Shown piece after piece: positions 16,910 to 25,438 of a DNA stretch of 63,875 nucleotides. The stretch spans positions 1 to 63,875 of the forward strand of contig JAIELX010000028.1 in NCBI GenBank assembly GCA_019752635.1, given 5' to 3'. The notes under the pieces were generated by a model that was given only the letters and a program-made list of their open reading frames with translations, was not told where the DNA came from and did not search any database. The stretch is from Candidatus Obscuribacterales bacterium (GTDB lineage: Bacteria; Cyanobacteriota; Vampirovibrionia; Obscuribacterales; Obscuribacteraceae). The first letter of the stretch is position 1. The number at the start of each line of letters is the position of its first letter. A program made the translations under genes and the position numbers.

Positions 16910-17983
16910 GTGACTATTTCTCTCACCGTAGCCAGGCTGGCAGTTAGCGGAGCACTGTTCACGTGCTTGCTTGCCTGCCCGCACGCGCAGGGACAGAAAA
17001 CAAGAACAAGTCAATCGCCTACGGATTACTGGCGCTCGGTCCAAGCGCAGCAGGCTGCGGACTACTATCGCTATGCGCGTAAGCAGCAGAATACCAGTGG
17101 ATACAATCAATACGGTCACTTCGGACCGGCTTTCGAACGAATCGACGGAATGCTGGCACAAAATCGCCAGCATTTCACGGACTACGAAATCAACGACGTT
17201 TCTTCGCGCATTTACGGTCTGAAACAACGCATCGCATCGAGCGTGGCTCAGGGCTTCCAGACTCACCAGTTTCAGGACGACGTCTCCTCTCTGGAAGCTG
17301 AGATCAGCCGCAAAGTAAGCGACTCACTGGCCAATATCAGCTCGGTCGAGCAACACTTGCATGATACGCTGAGCCGGGTGGAGCAACTCTTTTCCGCCCA
17401 CAGAAACAAAATGCCGGACTCCGACTACGAAGAACTGGAAAACCGAATTCGTCGACTGCGTGATCGGTCGACAAGAGAGACACTGGTCACCAACGGCGTC
17501 GGCAGCAATAACGACTCTGCCGATTTCGCCGACGAAGCGCGCAAGATCGAGTCGGCCATCATCGGTAAAAGTCTCCTTCACCGACCGGAGCCGCAGGACA
17601 GTAACAACGATGCCGAGGCCCAAACAAACGCAAAGGCAGAAAAAGCTCCCCCTCAGAAAGAGGCAAGTTCTCCTGTTCACTCAGGCGGGTTAAGCAGCTA
17701 TAGATTGGAGCCGACACCCACAAGACAACCGTTACCCCCGACACCTTCTCTGGCTGCAGTTTTCGACAAAACCGAAAATCGATTGCTCAATTTGCACGAA
17801 GCGGAACAACTGGGTACTTTCGATATCGATATCTTCAGCGAACGCGTCCTGAAGCTGAAGCTCAACACCAAGAAGATGGCAGCTAAGACCGGAAAGCTTT
17901 CAAAGAGGCAGGAAGACTGGCTGCGAGTCGAGCTGGACAAGCTCAATGAAGAAATTTCAGAACGGACCCACTCAACGGAGTAA
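16910..17983 (+). CDS. Secreted helical protein, unknown function
   Basis: A 357-residue protein from a GTG start (GGGAG eleven to twelve bases upstream). Signal peptide: LAVSGALFTCLLACPHAQG; a Cys at the end of the hydrophobic core could make it a lipoprotein, though the lipobox is imperfect. The mature part is rich in Gln, Arg and Glu with long helices in two blocks (about 60-200 and 285-357) separated by a Pro/Lys/Glu-rich linker. The two blocks look alike: each has a HF/NLHEAEQ-type stretch followed by D-I-(D/N) and a coiled helix, which suggests an internal duplication. No family recognised. It follows the two protease-like genes on the same strand. Confidence 0.7.
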   Translation: MTISLTVARLAVSGALFTCLLACPHAQGQKTRTSQSPTDYWRSVQAQQAADYYRYARKQQNTSGYNQYGHFGPAFERIDGMLAQNRQHFTDYEINDVSSRIYGLKQRIASSVAQGFQTHQFQDDVSSLEAEISRKVSDSLANISSVEQHLHDTLSRVEQLFSAHRNKMPDSDYEELENRIRRLRDRSTRETLVTNGVGSNNDSADFADEARKIESAIIGKSLLHRPEPQDSNNDAEAQTNAKAEKAPPQKEASSPVHSGGLSSYRLEPTPTRQPLPPTPSLAAVFDKTENRLLNLHEAEQLGTFDIDIFSERVLKLKLNTKKMAAKTGKLSKRQEDWLRVELDKLNEEISERTHSTE

Positions 17984-17988
17984 CTGCG

Positions 17989-19464
17989 CTACTTGGTGAT
18001 CTGAATGCGATCAAGTTCTCTGCCATCCGCGGCAAGCTGACGCAAGAGCAACACTCCCTTGTTTATCTCACAGCGCGTGTAGGAGTAAACTGCGGCATAC
18101 GTCGCTGTGAACGATTCGCGCTTCTCCGGAATGTCGAGTTCTCTTTCTGCTGTAGCAGGGGCGCCACCACAACCGGTTACGATGTAGATCGGCGCATTCG
18201 GTTTGGTATTGGTCTTGCCGTCAAAAGTTTTGTCCAGGGTAAATTCGCCGACTATCTTGTGCCCCAGGAAATTAGGAGCCTGCCACTGGTTGGCTTTGAA
18301 CTTCAACGGATAGCTTCGTTGATAGTTGTGAACGTGTCCGGCGAAGACAATGTCCACTCCATACTTTTCCATCAACGGAGCAACGGCTCTCATCTGCTGC
18401 TCATGCGCGTGGCTGTTGCCTGAATGAAAGGCCGGTTGATGCATCGCGACAAATCGCCACTTGCACTTTGCCGCCTTCTTCAAATCCTCCTCCAGCCATG
18501 TAGCCATCTTTTGCGAACTCCAGTCCACATAAGGATTGGCATCAAGCACGGTCCAATGAGTATTGCCGTAGTCGAACGAGAAGTTCGCCATGCGTGGAAA
18601 ATGCGTGCCGGCTTCCGAACGAAACTCCGCCAGCGCAATTTCGTGTGCCGCAATCGGAGTTGCATTCGGCTCGCCGAATAACAGTGCCGGACCATTCAAC
18701 GGCTGGTCCCAAAACAAGTAGTAAGCAAGTCCGTCCGCAAACAACTTGAAGTTGCCCGACACACCGAAGGAACCGTTGTAGAGATCATGATTGCCGGGCG
18801 CCGCATAGAACATGGTTGATCTCAAAAGCGGTGCGCCGGTCTCAGGCGAGGCCGAATCACAGTTGTAAATCGGAAAAAATTTCTCCAGGTACTCACCGGT
18901 TCGTCCATGTTGATAGACCAGGTCGCCCGTTAGAACGGCAAAATCGATGCCGTCTTTGTACATTTTGTAAGCCAGTTGTTTCTGCGCGGGGCTGCCCCAT
19001 CCGCAATCGCCGAAAACCGCAAACTTACAGTTATCACTGTTGACCAGCGGTGCGACCGCGGAGCTTTGAAAGATGGTCCTGTTGCCATCCTGAATTCGAT
19101 ACTCAAAGGTTTTACCGGCGGGCAGGTTCTCTAAAGTGACCGACGAAAGCAAGAACACTTCCGGCGAATGGCGCACAGGCATGCAATTTACTTTCGAGCA
19201 ATCCGACCAATCGGCCTTGCCGGCCGGACGCCACTGCATACGGTATCCTTCACGCCCGTCAGCTGGAGTAGCCCAGATAACCTTTACGCGATCCGCGCCA
19301 GGCTCACTGCCCGCCTGCAAGTACGGAGAGACCAGAAACGATGCTGGCGTGATCTCTGCCAGGGCTGATCGAAAACACAAGATCAGACACGCGAACAGAG
19401 TTAGAGTTACCAGCCCGGATGCTAGCGCTGCTCGATAGCGGAGAAAGCGGAAGTTTTTTGTCAC
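17989..19464 (-). CDS. Purple-acid-phosphatase-like metallophosphoesterase, secreted
   Basis: A 491-residue protein from a GTG at 19464, four bases after the upstream stop codon. Signal peptide with core LASGLVTLTLFACLILC and ALA cleavage. A fibronectin-III-like N-terminal part (PYLQ...VKVIWATP) precedes the calcineurin-like phosphoesterase domain, in which all metal motifs are visible: GDCG, GDLVY, GNHDLY, VAMHQP and GHVHNYQR. That order, with the N-terminal domain, is typical of purple acid phosphatases, which release phosphate from organic esters in the periplasm or outside. It is the last gene of a three-gene minus-strand operon with a transporter and an exported protein. Confidence 0.9.
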   Translation of the reverse strand: MTKNFRFLRYRAALASGLVTLTLFACLILCFRSALAEITPASFLVSPYLQAGSEPGADRVKVIWATPADGREGYRMQWRPAGKADWSDCSKVNCMPVRHSPEVFLLSSVTLENLPAGKTFEYRIQDGNRTIFQSSAVAPLVNSDNCKFAVFGDCGWGSPAQKQLAYKMYKDGIDFAVLTGDLVYQHGRTGEYLEKFFPIYNCDSASPETGAPLLRSTMFYAAPGNHDLYNGSFGVSGNFKLFADGLAYYLFWDQPLNGPALLFGEPNATPIAAHEIALAEFRSEAGTHFPRMANFSFDYGNTHWTVLDANPYVDWSSQKMATWLEEDLKKAAKCKWRFVAMHQPAFHSGNSHAHEQQMRAVAPLMEKYGVDIVFAGHVHNYQRSYPLKFKANQWQAPNFLGHKIVGEFTLDKTFDGKTNTKPNAPIYIVTGCGGAPATAERELDIPEKRESFTATYAAVYSYTRCEINKGVLLLRQLAADGRELDRIQITK

Positions 19465-19468
19465 GAGC

Positions 19469-20299
19469 TTATTGCGCACTTCCCCTTGATGCGGTGGAGC
19501 GCTTCCGCGCATCAGCCAACACCGGATCAATGTATTTCTTGAGAGACTGGTCGGAAGCAGCCACCTTCTCGCAGATCTCCATAACTTTGGGATGCTGCTC
19601 ACAATTGCTTGTAAGCGACCATTTTGCAGCACTGGCTAGCATAAGCTTGTTCAGATTTTTCTGGTCGCCATCTGCCCAGGGCAAACTGGTCAGCAATCGT
19701 TTGACGTACTTTTCGTCTCCCGAACCGCAATAGGCGCCCCACAACATATCGAGCAAGGCTGTACTGTCCATCGGCATTTCATTTATCAATGGAGGATCAC
19801 TTTCAATTTGCTTTTTGAACTCGGCTTGAGGTTTCTCCGGCAGTGCTTTACACAATTGCTGCAACATTTGCTTGCCTTGAGACGTATTCGACCACCAAAT
19901 AGAGGTCAAAAGCAACGTACGATTGCTTTCCTTCATCGGTGCAAGGGCATTAAACCAAACAGCAATCTTATCCGGGTTTTGAGCGAACACCCGACTAAGA
20001 AATGCTTGAAACGGTGCCACGTAATCACCGGTGAGCAGGTTATTGCGGTCGGCGTAGAGGACAGCAGGAACCAACAGGTCCGGTTGTGGATGCAGATAAT
20101 AGTAGGTCATCCATCTACCGAGATCATCCGCGGAGGCAATCTCCTTAGGTTGCTTCATCCTCGCTTTCAATTCCGGAGATACATTCTCGGCCGAAACCGA
20201 AGGTCCGGATAGTGCACCGAAAGTCGCCATTAGCGCCACTGCCGTTGCCGAATTTCGCAAGAATGCTCCCGCTGATCTCTTATCAGATTTGTTAGACAC
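19469..20299 (-). CDS. Exported alpha-helical protein, unknown function
   Basis: A 276-residue protein. I start it at GTG 20299, which has AGGAG nine bases upstream and places a signal peptide (NSATAVALMATFGALSGPSVSA) near the N-terminus; the longer open frame runs into the transporter gene. The mature protein is helical with several Trp and Leu-rich segments (TLLLTSIWWSNTSQGK, LLDMLWGAYCGSGDEKYVKRLL) and contains three Cys. Helical-repeat proteins with this tail end, in which yearly units resemble TPR/Sel1, are common in exported proteins of unknown function. It lies between the MFS gene and the phosphatase gene. Confidence 0.75.
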   Translation of the reverse strand: MSNKSDKRSAGAFLRNSATAVALMATFGALSGPSVSAENVSPELKARMKQPKEIASADDLGRWMTYYYLHPQPDLLVPAVLYADRNNLLTGDYVAPFQAFLSRVFAQNPDKIAVWFNALAPMKESNRTLLLTSIWWSNTSQGKQMLQQLCKALPEKPQAEFKKQIESDPPLINEMPMDSTALLDMLWGAYCGSGDEKYVKRLLTSLPWADGDQKNLNKLMLASAAKWSLTSNCEQHPKVMEICEKVAASDQSLKKYIDPVLADARKRSTASRGSAQ

Positions 20300-20390
20300 T
20301 GCTGCGCTCTCCTGTCTTTTTAACTTCTGCACTTGTACTGAACTGCTGTCAAAACTAATAATCGCTACCGTCGTATAGAACCATGAATCA

Positions 20391-21767
20391 TCAAACCTGA
20401 GCCTTTGCCATGTCGCGATCCGGATGCTGGAAAAGTAGAACACCAATCGAGGAACTGAAAATCAGTGCTGCCATAAGCAGAATTGCAGAGTTGAAGTTTC
20501 CAGTTGCAGTCGAAAGCCATCCGGTCAAATACGGAGCCAACACACCGGCTGCAGCCAGGAAGCAATCCATCAGACCCAAACTGGTGCCGGCACGATCCTT
20601 TGCCAGGTCGGAGTTAAGTGCGTAGAACGCCGCGTTCGGCATGAGTCCGAATCCGATGCCCAATGACACCAGAACAATCACCGTATTGATGTCGCTCGTC
20701 ATCGTCACGGGAATGAAGCAGATCGCCGAAAGCATTTGCGTTACCCAAATCAGGTGCGTGCGCGATTTCCTAATGCTACCGGTTTTCTTCCAGAGATAAT
20801 CGCAGATGAATCCAGCAGCCAATAGCATGACGGCCGCAGTTAACCACGGAGCCACCAGATAGACTCCCACTTCTTTGATCTTCAAATGATAAGTCTGTTC
20901 AAAGAACCCGGGCAGCCATGAAACGGCGAAGAATAGAAGATAACCGAAGGAGAAGAACGCGAAATTGTTGGCCATCAGCGAAGGATTGAAAAGAATAAAC
21001 TTCCAGGTAGTGGTGCCCGCAGCAAGGTGATGCTTGCGCAACTCATCGTCGGAGCCATGCTTGGACGGCGGGCGACCTTCGTGAATAAGATCAAGTTCCG
21101 ACTGCGAAACATGCTTACTATTTTGCGGATAGTCGCGGAACAAGAACCACCAGAAAACCGACCAGACAATGCCCAACGACCCCAGAACCACAAACATGGT
21201 TTTCCAACCGAGGTAGTGAATGAGGTTAGAAATCAGCGGCGCGCCAATTGCCGAAGCTATGGGCACGGCAGCTAGACTGATTGCGGTGGAACGCGCACGC
21301 TCGGACATCGGCAACCAGTCCGTGACAGCGCGTGTCATCGCAGGAAAACACGGACCTTCAGTTATGCCCAGCATCACGCGCAAGAAGAACAGTGATCCAA
21401 ACCCGCTGCACGTGGCAAGCAACGCGGTGCAAATTGACCAGGCGATGGCCGAGCCCGCCCACACTTTGCGTGCCCCCCACAGATCGACAATGATTCCCCC
21501 GCCCAGGGTCATTATCGTGTAGCCAATGCCAAAAGCCGCCGAGATGGTACCAAAGTCCATGTTGGTCAGGTGGAACTCTTCCTTCAGCGGTCCGATCGCA
21601 TAGGAAATCGCTGAACGATCCATGTAATTGATCACAATGATGATGAAACTAAGGGCGATCACGACCCAGCGGTAGTTGGAATTCCCTGGCGCTCTGTGAA
21701 CGTGAGAAAGAGGTTCGGGATTCGGTAATGCTTGCTCTGCGTCACGCACTTCGTTTAAGCTACCCAC
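20391..21767 (-). CDS. MFS transporter, anion:cation symporter-like (ACS family)
   Basis: A 458-residue integral membrane protein with twelve predicted helices. Helix 1 contains NYMDRSAISYA, the D-R-x-x-x-S/N-Y signature shared by the ACS family (sialate, hexuronate, phthalate, phosphate-ester carriers). The loop between helices 2 and 3 has DLWGARKVW, matching the MFS G-(A)-R-K motif, and helix 5 carries GITEGPCFPAMTR, also typical of ACS. The central cytoplasmic loop is about 60 residues. The start is a GTG at 21767 with AGGCGG upstream. Its location with a phosphatase and an exported protein suggests uptake of an organic anion released outside the cell; the substrate is not known. Confidence 0.88.
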   Translation of the reverse strand: MGSLNEVRDAEQALPNPEPLSHVHRAPGNSNYRWVVIALSFIIIVINYMDRSAISYAIGPLKEEFHLTNMDFGTISAAFGIGYTIMTLGGGIIVDLWGARKVWAGSAIAWSICTALLATCSGFGSLFFLRVMLGITEGPCFPAMTRAVTDWLPMSERARSTAISLAAVPIASAIGAPLISNLIHYLGWKTMFVVLGSLGIVWSVFWWFLFRDYPQNSKHVSQSELDLIHEGRPPSKHGSDDELRKHHLAAGTTTWKFILFNPSLMANNFAFFSFGYLLFFAVSWLPGFFEQTYHLKIKEVGVYLVAPWLTAAVMLLAAGFICDYLWKKTGSIRKSRTHLIWVTQMLSAICFIPVTMTSDINTVIVLVSLGIGFGLMPNAAFYALNSDLAKDRAGTSLGLMDCFLAAAGVLAPYLTGWLSTATGNFNSAILLMAALIFSSSIGVLLFQHPDRDMAKAQV

Positions 21768-21961
21768 TTGACAGCCGCCTGTATTTTGCTCTCCCGCTTT
21801 TTCCGAACACGTTGTTGCGCGGAACGCTTGCTTGCGCTCACGTTCTATTGACAGCGAGGAACTTATTGTAGACCGCGACGCACTAAGTTTGAAGTGGAAA
21901 AGCTAAGGGAACACTGACTTCAGAGACAAATTTTTTTTCTAAGCTGAGAACGGAGAGAGGT

Positions 21962-22111
21962 ATGGACGCCAAAGACTTTAAGAGAGCGGGGCTTTTGGTC
22001 ATGTTGGCAATATTGGCCGTGACCGCTCCTGATTGGTTAAATCCAGCAAATCAAAAGGCTTCTAACTATAACGCCCCCTGGGTGTACCCGGCGTTGCAAC
22101 CTCAGAACTAG
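21962..22111 (+). CDS. 49-residue single-pass membrane protein
   Basis: ATG at 21962 with GGAGAGAGG directly upstream opens a 49-codon frame ending TAG. The product has a short basic N-terminus (MDAKDFKRAG), a hydrophobic helix (LLVMLAILAVTAP) and a polar tail rich in Asn, Pro and Trp/Tyr. This is a convincing small protein by ribosome site and composition but it has no recognised family. It is divergent from the MFS gene and lies 205 bases before the beta-grasp-like/DUF4132 gene pair. Confidence 0.6.
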   Translation: MDAKDFKRAGLLVMLAILAVTAPDWLNPANQKASNYNAPWVYPALQPQN

Positions 22112-22210
22112 ACCACCCATAAGTACAATCTAAGATGGCAAGGTAGAAAGATTGGGGAAGGCTCAACGCGCCCCGGTTATTGAGCGCAAGCGACTTCAAT
22201 CGCAAACCCC

Positions 22211-22250
22211 GACTGCTGACAGTCCTAATACGCTGACGGATTCAGCAGTC
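22211..22250. repeat. 9-bp dyad in the leader of the beta-grasp/DUF4132 operon
   Basis: GACTGCTGA (22211-22219) and TCAGCAGTC (22242-22250) are perfect inverted repeats around a 22-base loop. They lie about 65 bases before the GTG start of the first gene. An operator or a leader structure is possible. Confidence 0.5.
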
Positions 22251-22315
22251 CAGACGTAACAACCTTCGCGTAACGGGTATATTGCTTGCGTCGGGTTCGC
22301 AGAGGAAGCCTCACC

Positions 22316-22714
22316 GTGCCTACCGCTATTCTTGTCGAAGAGAAAGTCCCGGGTCAACCACCGTCCAAGGGCTACCCTGTGACACTACCGGCGGATCGAA
22401 TCACAGTTGCGCAACTGATTCGCATCTATGTGGAAACACAAGTCGAAAATTACAACACCACAAGAGTTTCCACCGCCTGCGGTGAGAACTATACGTCGAA
22501 GGAAGAGCTGTTGCTCAATCCGGCGAAAGAAGATAAACGCTTCAAACCGGCCCGGTGCGAGAGCGAAGTCGAGAGAGCGCTGGTTGCCTTTCAGGCTAAC
22601 AAAATCTTTCTGCTGATCGATGGAAAACAGGCTTCGGAGTTGTCGGAAGAATTAGATCTAACTTCGTCCAGCAAGGTTACGTTCCTGAAGTTGGTTCCGC
22701 TGGTAGGAGGCTAG
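22316..22714 (+). CDS. Small protein ending in Gly-Gly, ubiquitin/MoaD-like beta-grasp candidate
   Basis: A 132-residue protein from GTG 22316 with AGGA nine bases upstream. The N-terminal pattern (TAILVEEK, then GYPVTLP, then a helix ITVAQLIRIYVETQV) and the C-terminal pattern (KIFLLIDGK, a loop, then KVTFLKLVPLVGG and stop) follow the strand-strand-helix-strand-strand order of beta-grasp proteins, and the end is very similar in form to MoaD and ThiS, whose C-terminal Gly-Gly is activated by an E1-like enzyme. A polar 50-residue insert with two Cys (STACGENY, ARCESE) sits between the halves. The fold is inferred, not shown. The gene is 3 bases from the DUF4132 gene, so the two must be co-expressed. 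I see no E1, E2 or peptidase gene beside it. Confidence 0.65.
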   Translation: MPTAILVEEKVPGQPPSKGYPVTLPADRITVAQLIRIYVETQVENYNTTRVSTACGENYTSKEELLLNPAKEDKRFKPARCESEVERALVAFQANKIFLLIDGKQASELSEELDLTSSSKVTFLKLVPLVGG

Positions 22715-22717
22715 GAA

Positions 22718-25351
22718 ATGACCGAGTCCACTAACGTGATATCGATCAGAATTGTAGAAGAATCAAAACAGCTGATTGAAGCACTGATGAACGCCTATCA
22801 GTCCACCCCGCGAAACTCGGCTTGGCTAAACAATCTGGCCGATATAGACCTGGCAGCGTTTGAGCCGGCGAAGCAAATTTTGAAAGGTGCGCCGGATTTG
22901 CAATCACTCATTTTGATAAGTTCCTTGCGCATACTCGTCGAATATCGCCGCGATGGTTCACCACAATGGGCCATGAACTCAAGAAGACAAGATGTCTTGC
23001 GCCAGCTGGTAATAAAACTGTCCAAGAAACCACTGCCGTTATCCGCGAACGAGCTCGCTTTCATGATCGAATCGGCCGGGCGCCTGTGCGGGAGCACTTA
23101 CGAGCTCCCGGGTACCGGGATCCTGTCGCTGGTTGAGAAAGCATTAGGCCCGCAAGAACCGAACGAGTCACTGAAGGCGGCCCTGACCGGATACAAGAAA
23201 ACGCTGAAACGAGAAAGACATTCCGCAGAATATACATCTGAAAGCGAAGCGAAGAAACTGGTTCGAAGAATCGAAATCCTTCTTTCCGCTGATGACGAAA
23301 ATACAAAATTGGTGATCGAGCCCGGTGAAGCATGGGGCGATCAGGCCATTAAAGACATCCAAGTAGCACCACCGGCGGAGCGAATTGCATGGTGCCGATT
23401 ACTGGAGTTCTACTCACTAGGCGCATCCGGTACCAAGCCATCGGGCAAATGGCTGAAGCAAGCCAATGCCCTTATCGCCCCGCTAGGTGAGGCTACGTTC
23501 GTGAAGTACGCCACGAGCTGGCTCGGCTTAATGCCGCAGAAAGGAACCCGTACAGAAATCAGATTGAACTACGGCTTTGAACCGGATCCGACCGAGATTA
23601 TCTGCGCGACCAATACGGAGCTACTTAAGGGATTGGCATGGAGTTGTGTCTCACACAAAGATCCAGCATTAACAACTGCACTCGGAGACGCAGCTGAAGC
23701 GTCTTTCAAGAAAGTAAAGAACCTTGGTCCGCGTTGTCCAAAATTAGGAAATGCGTGCATTCACACTCTTTCCGAAATGAACACAAAGGAAGCTATCGCC
23801 CAGATCAGTCGAGTGCAATCTCGCGCGAAACACGCTTCTTCCAGGACACAGATCGAGAAGGCAATAGGTAATGCCGCAGAACAAGCGGGGATGTCGGTAG
23901 ACGACCTTCAAGATCTGGGAGTCCCGGATTTCGGCATGACCGAACAAGGAGTAATTACTAAGCCCTTCGGAGAATGGTCAGCCAGGCTTGTGCTGAATCG
24001 CGACGGTGCGGAAACTACTTGGATTCACACAAGCGGCAAACAGCAACAAGGACTCCCCTCGGTCGTGAAGAAAGACTTTGCCGACGACGTCAAATCACTG
24101 AAGAAGTTAGAATCAGAACTCGAGAAGTTGTTGCCGACAATCGGAAGCAGAATAGAGCGAAGCTACATTGATCAACGCCACTGGCAATTCGCCGCATGGC
24201 GCGATCGCTACCTCAACCATCCCGTCTGCAGCGTTTTCTCACGGAAGTTGGTGTGGAGTATCAACGGCCGGGCCGGTATTTGGAATGGTGAAAAGATTGC
24301 TGATATAGACGGCATCGCGATCGAGCCTGAAGATACTGCGATTGTAGAATTGTGGCATCCCATAGCAGCAGATCCCGCCACAGTGCTTCGCTGGCGCCGG
24401 AAGCTCGCAGAACAAGCAATCGTCCAACCCTTTAAACAATGTCACCGCGAAATCTATGTTCTGACTGACGCAGAGCGAGAAACCGCCACCTATTCGAACA
24501 GATTTGCCGGTCACCTCATTCGCCAGCACCAGCTGCAACACGTATGCATGAGCAGAGGCTGGACTTATCAACTAATGGGTAGCTTCGATTTCCAAAGCAT
24601 GCCGACACTGCAGTTACCGCGGTGGAACATGTCGGTGGAGTATTACATAGAAACTAGCGACAATGGTGATGAAGAAACCGTCGGCGGAATTTATCGGTAT
24701 GTTGCAAGCGATCAAGTCAAATTCGTTCGAGAATCTTCGACTCCTGTCGAACTCACTGCCGAGATCACAACACAGTGGCAAGCGATGGCTGAATTGATAA
24801 ACGGTCTGGCAACCAGATCAGCCAGGTTCAAGAAGCAGAAGGGAACACAATTTGTGCAATACGAGGCGGTTCCATTGACCGAGATTATGCCCGTAGTGTT
24901 TTCCGAAGTAATGCGCGATGTCGATTTGTTTGTCAGTGTTTGCAGTATCGGCGCCGATCCTGCTGCCGGCAGCTACGGTCATGTTTGGCATGACGCTGCC
25001 TTCGGGGAATTGACAAAAAGCGCTGAGACCAGACGAGACGTTCTTGCAGAACTAATTCCAGTACTTAAAATTGCCCCCCGTTGCCACATAGAAGGGAAGT
25101 TTCTCCATGTCCAAGGCGACATTCGCAACTATAAGATCCACCTGGGCACAGGCAACATCATGATGGAACCCAACGATGAATACCTGTGCATAGTTGCCTC
25201 GCGCGGCAAACTAGAACCGAAGGATAAGGTATTCTTGCCATTCGAAGGCGACCACCTGATTGCCGTTATATTGAGCAAAGCATTCTTGCTTGCCGAAGAT
25301 ACAAAGATTACGGACAGTTCTATAGTCAATCAGATCCGCCGCAAGATGTAG
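22718..25351 (+). CDS. DUF4132-domain protein
   Basis: An 877-residue cytoplasmic protein. The central part (about 400-780) has the DUF4132 pattern (DVKSLKKLESELEKLL, then RHWQFAAWRDRYLNHPV, LVWSINGR, and later ATYSNRFAGHLIRQHQ) and the end (about 755-877) matches the domain that follows it in this family (YGHVWHDAAFGELTKSAETR, RNYKIHLGTGNIMMEP, FLPFEGDHLIAVILSKAFLL). The first 400 residues are helical repeats. E. coli YehI and MolR belong to the DUF4132 family, next to a MoxR ATPase, VWA and SWIM genes; none is present here, and a Gly-Gly protein stands in their place. Biochemical activity is unknown. AGGAAATG supplies its ribosome site. Confidence 0.88.
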   Translation: MTESTNVISIRIVEESKQLIEALMNAYQSTPRNSAWLNNLADIDLAAFEPAKQILKGAPDLQSLILISSLRILVEYRRDGSPQWAMNSRRQDVLRQLVIKLSKKPLPLSANELAFMIESAGRLCGSTYELPGTGILSLVEKALGPQEPNESLKAALTGYKKTLKRERHSAEYTSESEAKKLVRRIEILLSADDENTKLVIEPGEAWGDQAIKDIQVAPPAERIAWCRLLEFYSLGASGTKPSGKWLKQANALIAPLGEATFVKYATSWLGLMPQKGTRTEIRLNYGFEPDPTEIICATNTELLKGLAWSCVSHKDPALTTALGDAAEASFKKVKNLGPRCPKLGNACIHTLSEMNTKEAIAQISRVQSRAKHASSRTQIEKAIGNAAEQAGMSVDDLQDLGVPDFGMTEQGVITKPFGEWSARLVLNRDGAETTWIHTSGKQQQGLPSVVKKDFADDVKSLKKLESELEKLLPTIGSRIERSYIDQRHWQFAAWRDRYLNHPVCSVFSRKLVWSINGRAGIWNGEKIADIDGIAIEPEDTAIVELWHPIAADPATVLRWRRKLAEQAIVQPFKQCHREIYVLTDAERETATYSNRFAGHLIRQHQLQHVCMSRGWTYQLMGSFDFQSMPTLQLPRWNMSVEYYIETSDNGDEETVGGIYRYVASDQVKFVRESSTPVELTAEITTQWQAMAELINGLATRSARFKKQKGTQFVQYEAVPLTEIMPVVFSEVMRDVDLFVSVCSIGADPAAGSYGHVWHDAAFGELTKSAETRRDVLAELIPVLKIAPRCHIEGKFLHVQGDIRNYKIHLGTGNIMMEPNDEYLCIVASRGKLEPKDKVFLPFEGDHLIAVILSKAFLLAEDTKITDSSIVNQIRRKM

Positions 25352-25438
25352 AACGATAGTTCCCTCCGACCTCGGCGTGCAGTCCTACCCCCTTGTGATA
25401 TTATTCGTCCATTGTCGCAACTCGGACGGAAGGTCACT

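Noticed and set aside
19465..19632. ATG-like start at 19632 for the phosphatase
   Set aside because: It would overlap the upstream gene by more than 150 bases and push the signal peptide to residue 60; GTG 19464 gives a normal N-terminus.
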